Below are positions 29,628-38,842 of a stretch of 64,000 bases of DNA, piece by piece. Numbering within the stretch: position 1 is the stretch's first letter; the number at the start of each line of letters is the position of its first letter. This stretch comes from Paenibacillus sp. ACRRY (lineage in GTDB: Bacteria > Bacillota > Bacilli > Paenibacillales > Paenibacillaceae): assembly GCF_022346995.1 (NCBI RefSeq), contig NZ_JAKRNM010000004.1, positions 124,001-188,000 of the forward strand, read 5' to 3'. The position numbers were made by a program, and so were the translations under genes. The notes under the pieces were generated by a model. The model worked only from the letters and a program-made list of their open reading frames with translations, made no database searches and had not been told where the DNA came from.

Positions 29628-30446
29628 TTATCTCATTGCCGATTGTCTTTTCATCGACTTTCCTCTGCGTGCATGGTCTGCATTCCGCTTCAATCCAAGG
29701 ACTCGCTCCAGCCAGGCAATAAGCACGAACAGACCGATGCCCAGCAGGGATAACAGCAGAATGGAGGCAAACATTGCATCGGTATTCATGCTGCTTGACA
29801 TTCTGCGGCTGAAATAACCAAGTCCTTTGCTGCCTCCGAGCCATTCGCCAATAGTTGCGCCGACCACGCAGTACACCACCGACATCTTCAATCCTGAGAA
29901 GAAAGAGGGCAGTGCAAGAGGTACCTTAAGCTTGCGGAACAGATCCCACTTGCTTGCTCCCATTGTCATCAGTAGTTCGCGCTGATCCGGGTCGCCTTGA
30001 CGGAGACCATCATAGGTGCTGACCACAATCGGAAAGAATGCGATCAGAAACACCACAGCAACTTTACTCCAGAGTGTGTAGCCAAACCACAGAATGAACA
30101 CAGGAGACAGGGCAATCAGTGGAATCGTCTGGCTGATTACGATGAAGGGATACAGCGCCTTTTCAATCGAACGGCTGAGGTGCATGCCCGCTGCCAGAGC
30201 GCCTCCAGCCACGATGGACAAGCCGAAGCCAACTGCTACCTCCATCAATGTGGCAGGTAGATGGGTTCCGAGGAGCAGACGCCGATGCTCAACTAGAGAA
30301 CTTACTATTGATGTAGGTGCAGGGATAATAAAAGAAGGAACCCAGCCCAATCGAACGATGCATTCCCAGCCAGCCAGCATCAAAAGGAGAAGCGCAGCGA
30401 ACAGGCCATAGCGGGCAACCCATCTGCTGACGTTAAAGCTTCGCAT
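29628..30446 (-). CDS. thiX: ABC permease for thiamine precursor
   Basis: A 272-residue inner-membrane permease with about six helices and the EAA-type loop (DPDQRELLMTMGASKWDLFRKLKVPLALPSFFSGLK). It belongs to the SsuC/TauC/ThiX group. Its start overlaps the ATPase gene by 14 bases and the lipoprotein gene follows, so the three make one importer. It carries the pyrimidine precursor across the membrane. Confidence 0.88.
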   Translation of the reverse strand: MRSFNVSRWVARYGLFAALLLLMLAGWECIVRLGWVPSFIIPAPTSIVSSLVEHRRLLLGTHLPATLMEVAVGFGLSIVAGGALAAGMHLSRSIEKALYPFIVISQTIPLIALSPVFILWFGYTLWSKVAVVFLIAFFPIVVSTYDGLRQGDPDQRELLMTMGASKWDLFRKLKVPLALPSFFSGLKMSVVYCVVGATIGEWLGGSKGLGYFSRRMSSSMNTDAMFASILLLSLLGIGLFVLIAWLERVLGLKRNADHARRGKSMKRQSAMR

Positions 30447-31194
30447 GTAGTTGTTCCTCCAACCGTTGTCGCATCTGTATCAGATCCGGATCGTAGACCA
30501 TGTCCGAATGTCTCGGACGGGGCAGAGGCACCTTCATGTCCAGCAGCTGCCGACCGCCAGGAGTGAGAAGGACTATCCGGTCACTTAGTAACAGGGCTTC
30601 TTCTATATCATGCGTGATGAACAGCACCGTTTGGCCGAGGTTTTCCCACAATTCAAGCAGCCAGCGATGCATCTCCCGCTTGGTCATGGCGTCAAGCGCG
30701 CCAAAGGGTTCGTCCAGCAGCATGAGCTGTCCTCCTGTCAGCAAGGTGCGCAGCAGGGCGACCCGCTGCTTCATGCCGCCGGACAGTTCGTCCGGGTAGG
30801 CATGCTCATAGCCGGATAAGCCAAATCTGTCGAGTCCGGCCATAATGTCAGCTCGCAGCTTCACCTTGTCCTGCTTCCTCAGGGCAAGCTCCGAAGGAAG
30901 CAGGCAGTTCTCCATAACCGTCCGCCAGGATAACAGCAAATCCTTCTGCGGCATGTAGGCAACCCGCCCGAGTCGCTGTCCTGGCGGCACCCCAGCAATT
31001 TCGATCGTGCCATCTGTCGGTTCAAGCAAGCCTGCCAGCAGCTTGAAGAGTGTACTCTTGCCTGATCCGCTGGAGCCGATCAGCGAGACGAATTCTCCCT
31101 TTTTTACACACATCGACACATTGGAGAGCACGGGGGAATGTCTCTGATCCGGAAAAGTAAAGGTCATGTTGTCAATCTGTACATCGTTGCTCAT
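30433..31194 (-). CDS. thiZ: ABC ATPase for thiamine precursor
   Basis: A 253-residue ATPase: Walker A GSSGSGKST, Q-loop MPQKD, signature LSGGMKQR, Walker B LMLLDEPFGALD, H-loop ITHD. It powers the ThiX permease. It is the first gene after the TPP riboswitch and terminator, so the whole six-gene operon is shut off when thiamine pyrophosphate is high. Confidence 0.9.
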   Translation of the reverse strand: MSNDVQIDNMTFTFPDQRHSPVLSNVSMCVKKGEFVSLIGSSGSGKSTLFKLLAGLLEPTDGTIEIAGVPPGQRLGRVAYMPQKDLLLSWRTVMENCLLPSELALRKQDKVKLRADIMAGLDRFGLSGYEHAYPDELSGGMKQRVALLRTLLTGGQLMLLDEPFGALDAMTKREMHRWLLELWENLGQTVLFITHDIEEALLLSDRIVLLTPGGRQLLDMKVPLPRPRHSDMVYDPDLIQMRQRLEEQLHAKL

Positions 31195-31272
31195 CTGGTT
31201 CCTTGGCCCCCTTGGAATAAAAACTGCCTGAACGAAAATGCACGTTGTTTGCGATCTGTTGTAAGTAAACGC

Positions 31273-31311
31273 GAAAAAGCCCGCCCATTTCCGGAGAAAT
31301 GAGTGGGCCTG
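31273..31311 (-). terminator. Riboswitch-controlled terminator before thiZ
   Basis: On minus, GCCCACTCATTTC pairs with GGAAATGGGCGGGC and T5 follows. It lies between the TPP aptamer and thiZ, as the expression platform. Confidence 0.85.
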
Positions 31312-31376
31312 TTAAGTTCAACCGACATTCATGTTCATATGAATATGAAAAAAATCCGTTAACTGAAAGTCCGCTC

Positions 31377-31462
31377 CACTTCCCTCCGCTGGTATGATCC
31401 AGATCAGGTTCAAAGGGTCCGAATACATTCATTCGTCTCAGCCGCAAGGCTCCCCTAGTGCA
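31377..31462 (-). ncRNA. TPP riboswitch (thi operon)
   Basis: The minus strand shows the full THI-box: ACTAGGGGAGCC, GGCTGAGA, ACCCTTTGAACCTGATCTGG, ATACCAGCG and AGGGAAGTG in order. It controls thiZ-thiX-thiY-thiM-thiD-thiE by transcription termination. Confidence 0.95.
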
Positions 31463-31563
31463 ATCGTTCAAGATATGCAGTTGTGTAAACAGCATATATC
31501 ACATTCCCGCGAGATGTAAAGAGGGCTTAGAGGCAAAAGTTAAACGTTAAAACCATTCGCGGA

Positions 31564-31592
31564 TTTACCTTGGCTTCCTAACCCGATATAAT
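31564..31592 (+). promoter_or_regulatory. Candidate promoter for the radical SAM gene
   Basis: TTTACC (31564-31569), 17 bases, TATAAT (31587-31592). The -10 overlaps the first possible ATG of the downstream gene, so a later start codon must be used if this promoter is real. Confidence 0.5.
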
Positions 31593-32544
31593 GGGGATGG
31601 CACATATGGGCCGGATTACAAATGAGGGTGGGACTGTTCTCCCTCCTAAGCAGAATGGGGACCCCGAGTTGAAAACGTTCAAGAAAGTATATATTGAAAT
31701 TACAAGCATATGTAACCTGGCATGCAGCTTCTGTCCGCAGACCAAGCGTGCAAAAGGATTCATTGACCCTGAAGTCTTCAACAATATATTGGATCAGATT
31801 AAGCCACATACCAAACACATTTATTTGCATGTAAAAGGGGAGCCGTTACTCCACCCCAAAATTGATGTGTTACTGGATTCCGCACACGAGAAGGGATTCA
31901 AGGTAAACATAACAACGAACGGAACATTGCTGCCCAAGACCCAGCATAAACTGCTTGGCAAACCGGCGTTGCGGCAAATGAACTTCTCGCTGCACAGCTT
32001 CGACGGGCACGAGGGATCGACGGACCGTGAGGGATACCTCAGCAACATTCTATCTTTTGCCCGGGAAGCTGTGAAACATAATGTGATCATCTCGTTCCGG
32101 CTCTGGAATCTGACGCAGGATAACTTCACGAATGCCCAGATGAATCGGAACCGGGAAACACTGGAGGTACTGGAGCGCGAGTTCAACCTGGATTTCCGCA
32201 TTGAGGAAAAGGTGGTTCCAGGCAGCGGCGTCAAAATTGCGCCGAATGTCTATCTCAATCAGGACCATGAGTTCCAGTGGCCAAGTCTGGATGCACCAGA
32301 GGATGACGGCAAAGGCTTCTGTCATGCGCTGCGCAGTCAGGCGGCCGTACTGGTGGATGGCACGGTTGTTCCGTGCTGCCTCGATGGCGAAGGTGTCATA
32401 AATCTCGGTAACGTCCATGAGAAGTCATTCTCGGAGATTGTCGAAGGCGAGCGGGCGAACAATCTGGTGTATGGTTTTTCCAAGCGGGAAGCTGTAGAGG
32501 AACTATGCCGGAAGTGCGGATATCGTCAGCGGTTTGGAGCCTAG
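31591..32544 (+). CDS. Radical SAM/SPASM-like protein
   Basis: A protein of up to 317 residues. The [4Fe-4S]/SAM motif is CNLACSFC in KVYIEITSICNLACSFCPQTKR; the TIM-barrel motifs LHVKGEPLLHP and VNITTNGTLL follow. The C-terminal part has further Cys (GKGFCHALRS, TVVPCCLDGEG, ELCRKCGYRQRF) typical of a SPASM auxiliary cluster domain. Such enzymes modify peptides or proteins, but no precursor peptide gene is seen next to it. The start is uncertain: 31591 overlaps the likely -10, 31606 would be nearly leaderless, and TTG 31669 gives the MKTFKKVYIEIT start common in this family. Confidence 0.85.
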   Translation: MGMAHMGRITNEGGTVLPPKQNGDPELKTFKKVYIEITSICNLACSFCPQTKRAKGFIDPEVFNNILDQIKPHTKHIYLHVKGEPLLHPKIDVLLDSAHEKGFKVNITTNGTLLPKTQHKLLGKPALRQMNFSLHSFDGHEGSTDREGYLSNILSFAREAVKHNVIISFRLWNLTQDNFTNAQMNRNRETLEVLEREFNLDFRIEEKVVPGSGVKIAPNVYLNQDHEFQWPSLDAPEDDGKGFCHALRSQAAVLVDGTVVPCCLDGEGVINLGNVHEKSFSEIVEGERANNLVYGFSKREAVEELCRKCGYRQRFGA

Positions 32545-32563
32545 TCGAATAAAAATGTGTTTA

Positions 32564-32617
32564 GAGCGTGCCATTCGAATGTTTATTTCGGGTGGTGCGC
32601 TTTTCTGTTTTTTTGCA
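32564..32617 (+). terminator. Terminator after the radical SAM gene
   Basis: GCGTGCCATTCG pairs with CGGGTGGTGCGC (several G-U pairs) around an eight-base loop; T-rich stretch with T7 follows. Confidence 0.7.
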
Positions 32618-32811
32618 GAATTGTTTAGAGAATAAAAAATTGAAATCAATTCAGAATTACAACTTTTTTGTAAAATCATAGTTTAATAATCTTGTTTTTA
32701 TGAATTTACATGGTATTATTATCCTATTGATCAGGAGGTGATATAGTTCCATAGATTCACATATTATTGTTTTTTACCTACTAGAAGCCTACTGAGGAGT
32801 GTGTTTTAGTT

Positions 32812-35634
32812 TTGAATTCAAAATGGAAAAAGTTTAATCGCAAACTATCATTAATGCTTTCTACGTCGCTGGTTGTCTCCATGTTATCTCTTAATTTATC
32901 TGTATCGGCAGAAGTAGCTACTTCTAAAAATTCTTTTACTGATATTGATAATTCGTATGCCAAAACTGAAATAACCAAATTGGTGGAACAAGGAATACTT
33001 ACGGGTTTTTCTGATGGTACCTTTAAGCCTTCTGATTCCGTAACAAGAGCTCAACTGGCAAAAATCATGGTTGGTGCGCTTCGTTTAAATCCGGATACTG
33101 CTGAGGCAAGCCAATTCAAGGATGTTAAGGAAGATCAGTGGTATGCCGGGTATGTAGGTGCACTTGTCAAATCTGGTATTGCTCAAGGTACTTCGAAAGA
33201 TAGCTTTTCACCTAATAAGAACGTAACACGAGAAGAATTAGCTGTATTTTTCGTTAGAGCTTTTGGTTGGACACAGCAAAACGTACCGAGCCCGTCATCC
33301 AAACCTCAACTTTTTGATTTGGATCAAGTATCGAATTGGGCAAAAGATTCTGTGTCACTGGCCTACCAATCTGGTTTCATCAAAGGATTAGTTCAAAAAG
33401 ATGGAACAGTAAAATTTAATCCTTCGGGAATTGCAGATCGCCAAGCATTAGCGAGACTTGCATATGAGTTTGTAATGAATAAGTCTACATATGATAGTTA
33501 CATGACTCCTGCCAAGACAGGGGATGAAACTGAAGATTCTAATGAAGCCAAACCGGAAACGACAAAACCTTCTGAAGGTAGTAGTAAAGGAAGTAGTGGT
33601 AGCAGTTCCGGAGATAAAGGGAACGGTAGTAACAATGGTGGAAATAATGGAGGCGGGGAACAAGCTCCTAGTAAAAATCTTACCGCTCCAGGTGAATATA
33701 CACTTGGGGATGTAACTGGAAATGTAACTATTAGCTCGCAAGGTGTCACTCTAAAAAACACCAAAGTAAATGGTAATCTGAGAATACTTGAGTCCGTAGA
33801 AAACGGTGATGTGACTCTTGATAATGTTACTGTTACGGGAACCACTGAGATTTATGGTGGAGGACCTAACAGTATTCATGCGGTGAACTCCGTACTTGCA
33901 ACAGTGATCGTTGACAAAGCAGATGGCAGCATCCGTCTGGTCCTTGAAGGTGGAAGTGATGTTCAGCAGATTGAAATTAGATCTGGTGCGATCGTACAGA
34001 ATGTTTCCACGGGTCAGGTTGGACCAATCGATATTGCAGAGTCGGTTCCGCATAATGCTTTGGTAGCTCTGAGCGGAAGTTTCGACTCTGTAATGGTTCA
34101 TGCGGAGCAAATTTCAGTGGAATTCGGAGATAACTCTACCATAGGCAATCTCGAAGTATTCGAACAAGCTTTGAACACCGTGTTTAAAATTAATCATGGT
34201 GCGGTAGTGAATCGGGCGATATTAAATGCAATCGTACAATTTTCTGGAGAGGGAGCATTAAGTTCCGCTCTGGTTAATGTAGAAGGCATTGATTTCAGTC
34301 AACTGAATCAGCCTCCAACCATTGAAGCAGATCCAACGGTGACGAGTGTCGTTTATTCACCGGAAGCAGCAGAGTTTTCAGCAATTGACTCGACACGTCA
34401 GATCGTGCTCACGGGCAATACTGGCTCAGCATCCAAAGATATTACTTCCTTTGCAACATGGAAAGTCGAAGATAGCACCATCGCCGTCGTTAACTCAGGC
34501 AAAATTCAGGCCAAAGCTAACGGTACAACTGTTGTACAAGCTGAATATGGAGATTTCAAGATTCATGTTCCAGTAACCGTTGCAGTTTATAACGAAGGAG
34601 CAGCCTATCCAACACTCACAGGGATTCAAGTTACCAATGGAAGTGCCAAATTGGTATTTACTGAAGGATTTGAGATCTCTGAACTAACAGCAGATGATTT
34701 TGTAGTTCATGCCTATTTGAATGGTACAGAACAACAATTGAATAATTTGCAGTACGATAATGGCGAGTTTACATTTGAACCTGTTGACCGTTACGGAGCC
34801 ACATTGTATATCACTGTAGAGTCTGATGAGAATAAAACACATTTTGCAGGAAGCCAAAGTGGTGCAATTAAGCTGACCGGATTCGGCGGTCACATCAAAG
34901 ATGTTGCAGGAGAAGCAGTTGCTAATTTGCAAATTGCATTTAGAAAAGGTCTGGATAACAAAACAGGTGAAGTTGTGGGTACTGTAACAACGGATACTTA
35001 TGGTAACTATCGCATTTATCTTCCACCAGGCATCTACACAGGTGAACTGGGAGGGGGAGATACGAAATATATTAAAACGTATCTGATTGGTGTTTCCGCA
35101 GTAAATGTGGAAAATAGAAATGAAAATCAAACAGCTATTGAAATACCTACGCAAGATGAAACACGTATTGTTCTGACATGGGGGAAAGACCCAGCCGATT
35201 TGGACTCACACCTTGTAGGTCCTGCAGGTGACAACAGCGTGTTCCATACGTTCTTCGCAGATAAGCAATACTATAATAATGACGAACTTATGGTAGATCT
35301 GGACTTGGATGATGTCACGTCCTATGGACCTGAGACGACTACAATACGTCACCTGCTTCCTGGAACATATACGTTCTATGTGCATCATTTTTCAGGAGTG
35401 AGTACAATCAAGAGTTCTGGCGCCAAAATTGAAGTGTTCCACGGAGCTGTAGCTACACCAAGTGCCTCGTTTACAGTAGAGGAAGGGAGCGGCAACGAGA
35501 GATACTGGGTTGTTTTTAAAATGATCGTATCGGATAACGGTTCAGTAGCATTTGAATCTGTGAATGAATTTACGGATAATAACCCCTTCTATTCCCTTCA
35601 ACCTTCCGTTGAAAATAGTGAGGAAGAATTGTAA
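32812..35634 (+). CDS. S-layer-homology, multidomain surface protein
   Basis: A 940-residue exported protein. A signal peptide (about 1-34) is followed by three SLH motifs (about 40-230: FTDIDNSYAKTEITKLVEQGILTGFSDGTFKP and two more) that bind pyruvylated wall polymer. A Gly/Ser/Asn linker (about 245-285) leads to a beta-helix-like repeat region (about 290-490), a Big_2-like domain (about 520-590), a carboxypeptidase-regulatory-like beta domain (about 690-770, ending YGNYRIYLPPGIYTGEL) and a C-terminal domain with LTWGKDPADLDSHLVGP that resembles DUF2135. The start is a TTG with GAGGAG upstream. Base composition is visibly more AT-rich than in the flanking genes. The role is probably in surface adhesion or display. 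Confidence 0.85.
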   Translation: MNSKWKKFNRKLSLMLSTSLVVSMLSLNLSVSAEVATSKNSFTDIDNSYAKTEITKLVEQGILTGFSDGTFKPSDSVTRAQLAKIMVGALRLNPDTAEASQFKDVKEDQWYAGYVGALVKSGIAQGTSKDSFSPNKNVTREELAVFFVRAFGWTQQNVPSPSSKPQLFDLDQVSNWAKDSVSLAYQSGFIKGLVQKDGTVKFNPSGIADRQALARLAYEFVMNKSTYDSYMTPAKTGDETEDSNEAKPETTKPSEGSSKGSSGSSSGDKGNGSNNGGNNGGGEQAPSKNLTAPGEYTLGDVTGNVTISSQGVTLKNTKVNGNLRILESVENGDVTLDNVTVTGTTEIYGGGPNSIHAVNSVLATVIVDKADGSIRLVLEGGSDVQQIEIRSGAIVQNVSTGQVGPIDIAESVPHNALVALSGSFDSVMVHAEQISVEFGDNSTIGNLEVFEQALNTVFKINHGAVVNRAILNAIVQFSGEGALSSALVNVEGIDFSQLNQPPTIEADPTVTSVVYSPEAAEFSAIDSTRQIVLTGNTGSASKDITSFATWKVEDSTIAVVNSGKIQAKANGTTVVQAEYGDFKIHVPVTVAVYNEGAAYPTLTGIQVTNGSAKLVFTEGFEISELTADDFVVHAYLNGTEQQLNNLQYDNGEFTFEPVDRYGATLYITVESDENKTHFAGSQSGAIKLTGFGGHIKDVAGEAVANLQIAFRKGLDNKTGEVVGTVTTDTYGNYRIYLPPGIYTGELGGGDTKYIKTYLIGVSAVNVENRNENQTAIEIPTQDETRIVLTWGKDPADLDSHLVGPAGDNSVFHTFFADKQYYNNDELMVDLDLDDVTSYGPETTTIRHLLPGTYTFYVHHFSGVSTIKSSGAKIEVFHGAVATPSASFTVEEGSGNERYWVVFKMIVSDNGSVAFESVNEFTDNNPFYSLQPSVENSEEEL

Positions 35635-35678
35635 ATACAAAAAGCATTTGGCAAAAATCATGACACTATAGTATCTAT

Positions 35679-35719
35679 AGAACCCCCTGTCTTTCATAGA
35701 CGGAGGGTTTCTTTTTTAT
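35679..35719 (+). terminator. Terminator after the S-layer-type gene
   Basis: GAACCCCCTGTCT pairs with AGACGGAGGGTTTC, then T6. Confidence 0.85.
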
Positions 35720-35844
35720 TCTACGGTTTTTTACAGACTGTAAATGAAGCATACCGAAAGTTAAGATCAGCACATTCCTTGTGGAATGGATCGACAAAGA
35801 ATGCGAAGAATGCAGGAATCATACCGTTAATTGGATATCTAATC

Positions 35845-35915
35845 TAATGATTATTATCATTACACTCCTGTTTTGGTAGGATCAGGGTAGGGTCCAGGAA
35901 AGAGGTGCACCTCTT
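35845..35915 (+). promoter_or_regulatory. Two palindromes upstream of the pectate lyase
   Basis: TAATGATTATTATCATTA (35845-35862) has perfect 7-base arms and resembles a Fur-type site with altered spacing. AAGAGGTGCACCTCTT (35900-35915) is a perfect 16-base palindrome. Both lie within 135 bases of the pelA-type start and are candidate operators; the cognate regulators are unknown. Confidence 0.4.
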
Positions 35916-35978
35916 AAGGGATCCGGGAAGACAAGCTGGCTTGTACACCAATATATTCGTATAAGGGAGGATTTACGT

Positions 35979-36647
35979 ATGAGAAAAATGTTATCACTGC
36001 TGCTCTCCGCAGGTCTGGTCGCTTCTGTATTTGGTGCATTACCCGTGTCTGCTGCTCCCGAAATTGTAAAGACAACGATTATTGTCAAAGCAGGTGAGAC
36101 TTATGATGGCAAAGGAAAAAGTGTTGCCGCAGATCCGAACACATTGGGAGATGGCAGTCAGGCCGAAAACCAGAAACCCATTTTTCGTCTTGAGGCAGGA
36201 GCTACACTGAAAAATGTAGTGATCGAGGCCCCGGCAGCCGATGGCGTCCATTGTTACGGCAACTGCAATATTCAGAATGTGACCTGGAATGATGTCGGTG
36301 AAGATGCGCTCACGCTTAAATCCTCGGGTACGGTTAATATTACGGGCGGTGCAGCATACAAGGCATATGATAAGGTGTTCCAGATGAACGCTTCGGGGAC
36401 AATTAACATCAAAAACTTCAGAGCTGATGATATCGGCAAGCTGGTACGTCAAAATGGTGGAACCTCTTACGCAGTTACCATGAACGTGGACAGCTCCAAC
36501 ATTTCCAATGTGAAGGATTCCATTCTGCGCACAGACAGCAGCTCTACGGTCGGCAAAATAACGAATACCCGTTATTCCAAAGTGCCTACCCTGTTCAAGG
36601 GATTCGCATCGGGTAAAACAAGTCAATCGGGAAATACGCAATATTGA
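35979..36647 (+). CDS. Pectate lyase, family PL3
   Basis: A 222-residue secreted enzyme. The signal peptide ends near LPVSAAPE. The mature protein is a single PL3 domain of normal length: [51 protein letters not shown], with the Ca-binding acidic residues and the conserved Lys/Arg region [17 protein letters not shown] and GKLVRQNGG. It cleaves polygalacturonate by beta-elimination. AGGGAGG precedes the ATG. It is monocistronic with its own terminator. Confidence 0.93.
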   Translation: MRKMLSLLLSAGLVASVFGALPVSAAPEIVKTTIIVKAGETYDGKGKSVAADPNTLGDGSQAENQKPIFRLEAGATLKNVVIEAPAADGVHCYGNCNIQNVTWNDVGEDALTLKSSGTVNITGGAAYKAYDKVFQMNASGTINIKNFRADDIGKLVRQNGGTSYAVTMNVDSSNISNVKDSILRTDSSSTVGKITNTRYSKVPTLFKGFASGKTSQSGNTQY

Positions 36648-36713
36648 GGATCGTATGTCAACCAGAAGATAAACAGGATACAGTAGGTTCATGTTCAGAA
36701 TTCCTCTTTATAG

Positions 36714-36753
36714 TAAACGCAAAAAGGCACCCTCAAGGATGCCTTTTTGCGTT
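36714..36753. terminator. Terminator between pectate lyase and minus-strand gene
   Basis: AAACGCAAAAAGGCA pairs with TGCCTTTTTGCGTTT; works on both strands. Confidence 0.88.
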
Positions 36754-36812
36754 TGCCATAAAACTAGATGAAGAGATTTTGAAAATCTGCATTCTCTGCT
36801 ATCTCTCAGTAG

Positions 36813-37766
36813 TTATTCGTTTTCTTCTGGAACGGCAACGATGATTTTGTCTTTTTGCGGGGCAATGGAACCCGAATCAATGGAGCCAGACTTGTTCATG
36901 ACCTCATAGGAAGTCTCCTCCAGCATCTGAGAGTATTTAAATGATACAAGAGTTAGGCCTGCTACCGATGGTCGTTTCCCTGCTTCTGCTACAGCTTTGG
37001 TTTTGATGAAGAACAGATCTCCGATTGTTCCGGCTGCACTGCTCACGTTGGCCTGCCATTTCAGCAGGGCAGTTCCATTTTTGATTTCGTAGTAACTGAT
37101 GAGATCATTATCTTCGTTAACGAAAAAGCGGTCCTTCTGTCCTTTTTCAAAAATGTAAGTCATCGATGAGTCGACAGGACCCAGTGGATTACGAATGTCC
37201 AGGCGTGCCTGTTTTAAATCCGAAAAACGTGGAAGACGGAGTGCAGCCTCACGTGCAATCGTCAGGTCAGAACTGTTGTACTCCTCAATAATCGATGCAT
37301 CTGGCGTATAGATATAAGCTTCCTTGGCAGACTGATTCCATCGAACTTCTGCACCGAAGGTTTCACCGATTGCACGAAGCGGCAGCATGGCTTTGCCATT
37401 TACCAGAATCGGAGCAGAGGACAGCGCCGCATCCTGCCCGTTTTTCTTGATGGTTTTACTGTTAGGGGTGAGTACATACTTGTCGCTTCCTGTATTAATG
37501 CTAATTTGTTTTGTTTTGTTGTTGTACCCGAAAGTATAGTCACCCAGAAATTTCAGTTCAGTGAGCGCCACATACGTAACTCCCTGACGAATAACCACAT
37601 CATATTCGGCAGGAACATTGTTAATATAGGCTGTAGGCTGGTGTATCGCTGCCGCTTCCACTACATGGGATGACATTAGTGCAGGTGCCGTTCCTGCGGT
37701 AACGATCGAAGCGGCAAGGATCCATTTCCACTTTTTTTGCTGCCAGGTTGTGTTGGTTGTATTCAT
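36813..37766 (-). CDS. Copper amine oxidase N-domain secreted protein
   Basis: A 317-residue exported protein. After a signal peptide (WKWILAASIVTAGTAPALMSSHVVEAA) comes a Cu_amine_oxidN1-type beta domain (about 45-150, with YINNVPAEYDVVIRQGVTYVALTELKFLG and APILVNGKAMLPLRAIGETFGAEVRWNQSAKEAYIY). Despite the name this domain is not catalytic; it is a wall or ligand-binding module common in Paenibacillus exoproteins. The C-terminal half (150-317) is unassigned. The ATG at 37766 follows AAAGGGG; a longer frame to 37850 adds 28 residues before the signal peptide and is unlikely. Confidence 0.85.
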   Translation of the reverse strand: MNTTNTTWQQKKWKWILAASIVTAGTAPALMSSHVVEAAAIHQPTAYINNVPAEYDVVIRQGVTYVALTELKFLGDYTFGYNNKTKQISINTGSDKYVLTPNSKTIKKNGQDAALSSAPILVNGKAMLPLRAIGETFGAEVRWNQSAKEAYIYTPDASIIEEYNSSDLTIAREAALRLPRFSDLKQARLDIRNPLGPVDSSMTYIFEKGQKDRFFVNEDNDLISYYEIKNGTALLKWQANVSSAAGTIGDLFFIKTKAVAEAGKRPSVAGLTLVSFKYSQMLEETSYEVMNKSGSIDSGSIAPQKDKIIVAVPEENE

Positions 37767-37934
37767 ATCATCAATCCCCTTTCCCGTATATAGACGGCTA
37801 ATATCTCCTAAATGTTTCATATTAATGGAATTTGCATCCTTTCTATACACGGAATTCTCCAGTGTGAAACCTTGTCCGACTTTATGTTATTGCCACAAAT
37901 ACCCATGTGGTGTACATTAGTAGCAATGAAATAA

Positions 37935-38030
37935 AGTGAACCGGGAGCTCAATGAAGTTGGGCTGAGATTGGGGCCTTATGCCGCTGACCGTATATCTGA
38001 TCTGGGTAATGCCAGCGTAGAGAACATGAA
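37935..38030 (+). ncRNA. TPP riboswitch (ykoEDC)
   Basis: The core elements are present in order: CGGGAGCTC, GGGCTGAGATT, ATCTGATCTGGGTAATGCC and AGCGTAGAGAAC. The 5' stem is less clear than in the thi-operon copy. The intergenic stretch 37767-38248 is otherwise occupied by a long-range pairing (ATGAAAATGGG with CCCGGATTTCAT) and a terminator. Confidence 0.9.
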
Positions 38031-38167
38031 TTCATGATAGGTAACTTGGGGAATGAAAATGGGAACGGTTGATCTCGGAATGCGAGCGGAAGCAGGCTTG
38101 CCTCGTGAGTTGCCCGGATTTCATTTTATTCTGAGTTACTTCAATCATGGGTTGTGACACTGTGCGC

Positions 38168-38201
38168 AAGGCTTTCCCGGAACCGGGGAGGCTTTTTTTT
38201 A
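38168..38201 (+). terminator. Riboswitch-controlled terminator before ykoE
   Basis: AAGGCTTTCCCGG pairs with CCGGGGAGGCTTT around a two-base centre, then T8. It is the expression platform of the second TPP riboswitch. Confidence 0.88.
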
Positions 38202-38248
38202 TTTTCATTTCATAACCTTATGGGGAGCAGAGAAAGGAAGTAGAGAAC

Positions 38249-38842
38249 ATGTCAACAACAGTGCGCAGCAACAAATTGAAGTTAACCGATATTTTGGTGA
38301 CGATCGTGATCGCGGTCGTATTCGGGGTCATCTACAAGATATGGGGACCGACGTATGATCTGATGAAGCCTTTCGGCGTGCATGCGGAACAGATGATCTA
38401 TGGCATGTGGTTTATGGCGGGCACGTTCGCCTATGTCATCATTCGCAAGCCGGGGGTGGCCATTCTGGCTGAAGTTGCAGCCTCAACGGTAAGTGCTTTT
38501 CTTGGAAGTGAATGGGGGATGTCTACCTTGGTATACGGTCTGTTACAGGGGCTGGGCGCAGAGATCTTCTTCGCAGCTTTTCTGTACCGCAAAACGAATC
38601 TGTTCGTCACCTGTCTCGCAGCCATTGGGGCAGCAGCAGCTTCGCTTTTGCTCGATTACCAGTATGGATACATTGACTCGTTATCGGCGTGGAATTACAC
38701 ATTGTTTATCGGTTTCCGCTTCGTTGGAAGCATTCTGATTGCAGGTGTATTTGCGTATTATCTTGCGAAAGCACTTGAACTGACAGGCGTGACCCGGTCA
38801 TTGAGACCTGTATCCAAGCAGGATTATGAGGCACTGGACTAG
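38249..38842 (+). CDS. ykoE: ECF transporter S component, thiamine precursor
   Basis: A 197-residue, six-helix membrane protein that matches YkoE, the substrate-binding subunit of the YkoEDC ECF importer (VTIVIAVVFGVIYKIWGPTYDL, FLGSEWGMSTLVYGLLQGLGAEIFFA). It would bind thiamine or its pyrimidine part, and the TPP riboswitch upstream supports this. The next gene starts directly after its stop. No ykoF is present. Confidence 0.9.
   Translation: MSTTVRSNKLKLTDILVTIVIAVVFGVIYKIWGPTYDLMKPFGVHAEQMIYGMWFMAGTFAYVIIRKPGVAILAEVAASTVSAFLGSEWGMSTLVYGLLQGLGAEIFFAAFLYRKTNLFVTCLAAIGAAAASLLLDYQYGYIDSLSAWNYTLFIGFRFVGSILIAGVFAYYLAKALELTGVTRSLRPVSKQDYEALD

Noticed and set aside
33560-33660. Short direct repeats in the S-layer-type gene
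   Set aside because: They encode the Gly/Ser/Asn linker and are not a CRISPR or mobile-element repeat.
37860-38248. Cobalamin riboswitch upstream of the ECF genes
   Set aside because: The conserved GGCTGAGAT and CTGATCTGGGTAATGCC elements are those of a TPP riboswitch, and the ECF genes are YkoEDC-like.
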